Shown here: positions 62,799 to 64,000 of the stretch, one piece after another | Layout of the letters: each line of letters opens with the position of its first letter | Numbering within the stretch: the first letter of the stretch is position 1 | NCBI GenBank assembly: GCA_947503175.1 | Contig: CANNCO010000001.1 | Location: 1,488,001-1,552,000, forward strand | Length of the DNA: 64,000 bases | Source: an uncultured Paracoccaceae bacterium | GTDB lineage: Bacteria > Pseudomonadota > Alphaproteobacteria > Rhodobacterales > Rhodobacteraceae | Reading direction: 5' to 3' | The notes under the pieces: generated by a model | The model's database searches: none | What the model was told of the DNA's origin: nothing | The model's input: only the letters and a program-made list of their open reading frames with translations | Position numbers and translations under genes: made by a program

Positions 62799-64000
62799 GG
62801 GATGCCCTCCTCTAGGATCAGATCGGCGGCGCGTTCCGCCACCATGATTGTGGGCGCATTGATATTGCCCGACGTGATATTGGGAAAGACCGACGCATCC
62901 ACCACACGCAGGCCCGTCATCCCATGGACCCGCAGATGTGCGTCGGTCACGGATGTCCTGGGGTCGTCGCCCATCCGGCAGGTGGCGCAGGGGTGAAACA
63001 CGGTCCAGGCGTTGTCGCGGATGTAACCGGCGAACGCGGCGTCTTCGGTCATATCCGCCCCCGGCGCGATCTCCGTCTCGATCAGCTTCGCAATCGACGG
63101 CGCTGCGGCGATCCGCCGGATCAGGTGCATGGCACGCAGCGCATCCGCCCCGTCCTGTTCAGTGTCCAGATAGCGCGGCTGGATCACCGGCGCATCGAAC
63201 GGATCGGCAGAGCGCAACGCGATGCTGCCCCGGCTGGTCGGACGGCAGGCGCTGAAGCCAATCAGGAACCCCGGAAATGGATCGGGCGCCATCAGCGGGC
63301 GCTTGCCTGGTGGCGCGCGGGTATAGCTAACGGGCGAGAAATAGAGCTGGATGTCGGGGGCGTCGAGATCTTCGGATGTCCGCACGAACCCGCCACCCTG
63401 ATTGATCGAAAGCGCCAGCGGCCCGCCCCGGGTCAGAAGGTACTCTACCCCCACACGCAGCTTTCCCGTCCAGGGTCCGAGCACCTGATTGAGCGTAGGC
63501 ACGCGAGAGCGATAGAGAAAATCGATCCCCAGATGATCCTGCATATGCTGCCCCACGGCTGGCAGGTCCGCATGGGGCGTAATCCCCAGCGCCCGCAGGT
63601 CAGAGGCCGGGCCGATCCCGCTGAGCATCAGTAGCTGCGGAGAGTTCACGGCACCCGCGCTCAGGATCACCTCCCGGCCCGCATGCGCTTGGTGGTCTTG
63701 CCCCTTATGGCGATAGCGAAGGCCGGTGACGCGCGTTCCCTCGACCGTCAGACCTGTCACATGGGCGCGGGTCTTCAGCACCAGATTGGATCGCTTCAAG
63801 GCAGGGCGCAGATAGCACCGCGCCGTCGATGCCCGTCGCCCGCCCTTCGTTGTGATCTGATAGATCGACAGCCCATCCATCTCTGCGCCGTTGTAATCGG
63901 CGGTCGTTCCAAGTCCCGTCTCTTCCCCGGCCGCCAGCCAGTTCCGGCAAAGCGGGTGCACCGCGTCAGATATATCCTGAACCGCCAGCGGCCCGTCACC
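62795..64000 (-). CDS. GMC family FAD-dependent oxidoreductase (N-terminus beyond window)
   Basis: At least 401 C-terminal residues of a glucose-methanol-choline oxidoreductase; the frame is open to the window edge (GDGPLAVQDISDAV), so the FAD-binding N-terminus is missing here. Visible are the second GMC signature GAVNSPQLLMLSGIGPA, the product of substrate-domain strands and the catalytic His in TVFHPCATCRMG with Asn in SGNINAPTIM. It oxidises an alcohol or polyol. It overlaps the MR/MLE gene by 4 bases, so the two act together, plausibly alcohol/sugar oxidation followed by dehydration. Choline is not implied by context. Confidence 0.9.
   Translation of the reverse strand, partial: GDGPLAVQDISDAVHPLCRNWLAAGEETGLGTTADYNGAEMDGLSIYQITTKGGRRASTARCYLRPALKRSNLVLKTRAHVTGLTVEGTRVTGLRYRHKGQDHQAHAGREVILSAGAVNSPQLLMLSGIGPASDLRALGITPHADLPAVGQHMQDHLGIDFLYRSRVPTLNQVLGPWTGKLRVGVEYLLTRGGPLALSINQGGGFVRTSEDLDAPDIQLYFSPVSYTRAPPGKRPLMAPDPFPGFLIGFSACRPTSRGSIALRSADPFDAPVIQPRYLDTEQDGADALRAMHLIRRIAAAPSIAKLIETEIAPGADMTEDAAFAGYIRDNAWTVFHPCATCRMGDDPRTSVTDAHLRVHGMTGLRVVDASVFPNITSGNINAPTIMVAERAADLILEEGIP

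Noticed and set aside
62795-64000. Naming the GMC oxidoreductase as choline dehydrogenase BetA working with BetC
   Set aside because: BetC is over 54 kb away with no bet genes between, and the GMC gene is coupled to an acid-sugar dehydratase-type gene instead.

Overview
This 64-kb window is a GC-rich chromosomal segment that looks like a marine member of the Rhodobacterales (Roseobacter group, Alphaproteobacteria). The evidence is the gene order DUF177-rpmF-plsX-fabH-ihfA-merR, a double-domain dCTP deaminase, a TauR-Xsc-Pta sulfonate block, a PhnW-PhnA-PhnY phosphonate operon and a GC-type 3'-end repeat that ends two genes. I see no prophage, insertion sequence, CRISPR array or replication origin. 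Genes are dense: no stretch above about 300 bases lacks a gene, and the longest gaps (about 210-270 bases) lie before dgt, upstream of argS, between selO and phzF, and upstream of the substrate-binding protein gene.

Layout. (1) 0-13 kb: a tightly overlapping set (DUF6494 protein, Mrp/ApbC ATPase, degenerate biotin/lipoate-ligase-like protein with DUF4444, DUF6505 protein), a LysE-type exporter, two related SLC13 permeases, an L,D-transpeptidase, an SDR, choline sulfatase BetC, a DMT transporter and a YmdB-type phosphoesterase. (2) 12-26 kb: housekeeping. BamE, then DUF177-rpmF-plsX-fabH, ihfA-merR, tRNA-Pro(GGG), dcd; on the other strand argS, a SPOR protein, nagZ, scpA, scpB and dgt; plus an odd secreted Lys/Gly-rich protein. 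(3) 26-41 kb: nucleoside hydrolase, GNAT, BKACE, SelO, PhzF, a Fur/Mur regulator, a sterol-desaturase-like protein, DMT, enolase, cupin, AnmK, TyrS and an ABC-F ATPase with an apparent translational attenuator. (4) 42-46.4 kb: tauR, xsc and pta, converting sulfoacetaldehyde to acetyl-CoA and sulfite. (5) 46.4-53.5 kb: LysR regulator and phnW-phnA-phnY-pbfA-DMT, converting 2-aminoethylphosphonate and its (R)-1-hydroxy derivative through phosphonoacetaldehyde and phosphonoacetate to acetate and phosphate. (6) 53.5-64 kb, minus strand: an oligopeptide-type ABC importer with an unusually long binding protein, ending in a phosphonate-monoester-hydrolase-like enzyme; upstream lie an enolase-superfamily dehydratase/racemase and a GMC oxidoreductase that runs off the window.

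How it works together. Regions 4-6 form a scavenging island for small C-S and C-P compounds. Its acetyl phosphate and acetate feed central metabolism, and its phosphate and nitrogen feed growth. The most novel proposal is that region 6 imports phosphonate esters (possibly sugar- or glycerol-linked), that the PMH-like enzyme releases the phosphonate for the adjacent phn operon, and that the dehydratase and GMC enzyme process the organic moiety. The most concrete new regulatory structure is the leader ORF plus 14-bp hairpin in front of the ABC-F gene. Other sequence-level signals are TauR-like direct repeats (one containing the tauR stop codon), a LacI-type palindrome before eno, and a 49-bp repeat that supplies the stop codon to two genes.
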